Assembly: GCA_947372405.1 (NCBI GenBank)
Contig: CANBTO010000322.1
Location: forward strand, 1-6,173
DNA: 6,173 bases
Origin: Verrucomicrobiaceae bacterium
GTDB lineage: Bacteria; Verrucomicrobiota; Verrucomicrobiae; Verrucomicrobiales; Akkermansiaceae
Direction of reading: 5' to 3'
Position 1 is the first letter of the stretch. Each line of letters begins with the position of its first letter. Shown in pieces: positions 5,973 to 6,173 of the stretch. Under the pieces are notes generated by a model that had not been told where the DNA came from, did not search any database, and saw only the letters and a program-made list of their open reading frames with translations. Position numbers and translations under genes: made by a program.

Positions 5973-6173
5973 TTAATGGAGCCAGTAATACAACACTCCG
6001 ATCACCGCCAACAGGTAAACCGTGACAAGCCTTGGATCGCCCATGCCCATGAGGCGGCCCTTGAGGAAGGCGAGCGGATGATCCCAGCAGACTTTGGCAA
6101 CTTCCTTCGGATCCATCGCCGGTGTCATCAGGCTGGTGACCACGTAGATGGCGACGCAGAGCACGGTTAACAT
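5973..6173 (-). CDS. C-terminal end of a probable sodium/solute symporter (SSS family); 5' part outside the window
   Basis: The frame is open from the right edge to a TAA at 5973-5975, giving the last 67 codons including the stop. The first methionine at the edge is probably internal. The visible part has a transmembrane helix (MLTVLCVAIYVVTSLM), a cytoplasm-type linker (TPAMDPKEVAKVCWDHPLAF), and a final helix (VTVYLLAVIGVLYYWLH) ending the protein. This arrangement, a last loop with a CW..P motif followed by one terminal helix closing on an aromatic residue, is typical of the C-terminus of SSS-family transporters. Such transporters often head sugar-catabolism operons in Verrucomicrobia, Planctomycetes and Bacteroidetes. 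It lies 33 nt upstream of the aldo/keto reductase on the same strand and would supply the sugar to the cluster. The assignment rests on a short fragment, so another multi-pass transporter remains possible. Confidence 0.65.
   Translation of the reverse strand: MLTVLCVAIYVVTSLMTPAMDPKEVAKVCWDHPLAFLKGRLMGMGDPRLVTVYLLAVIGVLYYWLH

Noticed and set aside
5139..6170. Plus-strand open frame of 343 codons
   Set aside because: It is antisense to the aldo/keto reductase and symporter, both well supported; long antisense frames are expected in GC-rich coding DNA.

Overview
The window looks like a chromosomal stretch from a GC-rich bacterium, most likely a member of the Verrucomicrobia or a related PVC lineage. 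This rests on recall of similar genes and intergenic repeats and was not checked by a search. The supporting signs are a secreted YncE-type beta-propeller protein, an SSS-type sodium/solute symporter placed directly upstream of sugar-oxidation genes, weak or absent Shine-Dalgarno sequences, and intergenic repeats built on the ATCCGTG/CACGGAT word. All supported genes lie on the minus strand, so the biological reading order is from high to low coordinates.

The right two thirds (about 1489-6173) form a compact catabolic gene cluster. In transcription order it contains: the C-terminal end of a probable sodium/solute symporter (cut by the window edge); an aldo/keto reductase of the L-galactose/L-fucose dehydrogenase type; a metal-dependent lactonase of the L-fuconolactonase (amidohydrolase 2, COG3618) type; a DHDPS/NAL-superfamily lyase; and an aldehyde dehydrogenase of the NADP-dependent alpha-ketoglutaric-semialdehyde dehydrogenase type. 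The gaps are 33 nt, 6 nt and a stop/start overlap (ATGA), then 150 nt before the aldehyde dehydrogenase. Together they describe import of a sugar, oxidation to a lactone, hydrolysis to the aldonate, then (after a dehydratase that is not in this window) cleavage or dehydration of the 2-keto-3-deoxy acid and oxidation of the aldehyde product. Likely substrates share the L-galacto/L-fuco (D-threo) configuration: L-fucose, L-galactose or D-arabinose. The sequence alone does not choose among them.

The gap before the aldehyde dehydrogenase holds an 18-bp inverted repeat made of 9-bp units. The gap after it holds two adjacent palindromes that differ by compensatory base pairs. Beyond these lies a lower-GC patch (about 46% by hand count against above 60% around it) carrying one small unrecognised membrane protein (918-1190). 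The left end (1-695) is the N-terminal part of a secreted YncE-like beta-propeller protein, probably the start of a longer YncE/alkaline-phosphatase fusion, which runs off the window.

I do not see a wholly novel system. The points most worth checking are the loss of a normally conserved cofactor lysine in the aldehyde dehydrogenase, the covarying twin hairpins, the register-shifting repeat inside the operon, and the unresolved substrate and missing dehydratase.
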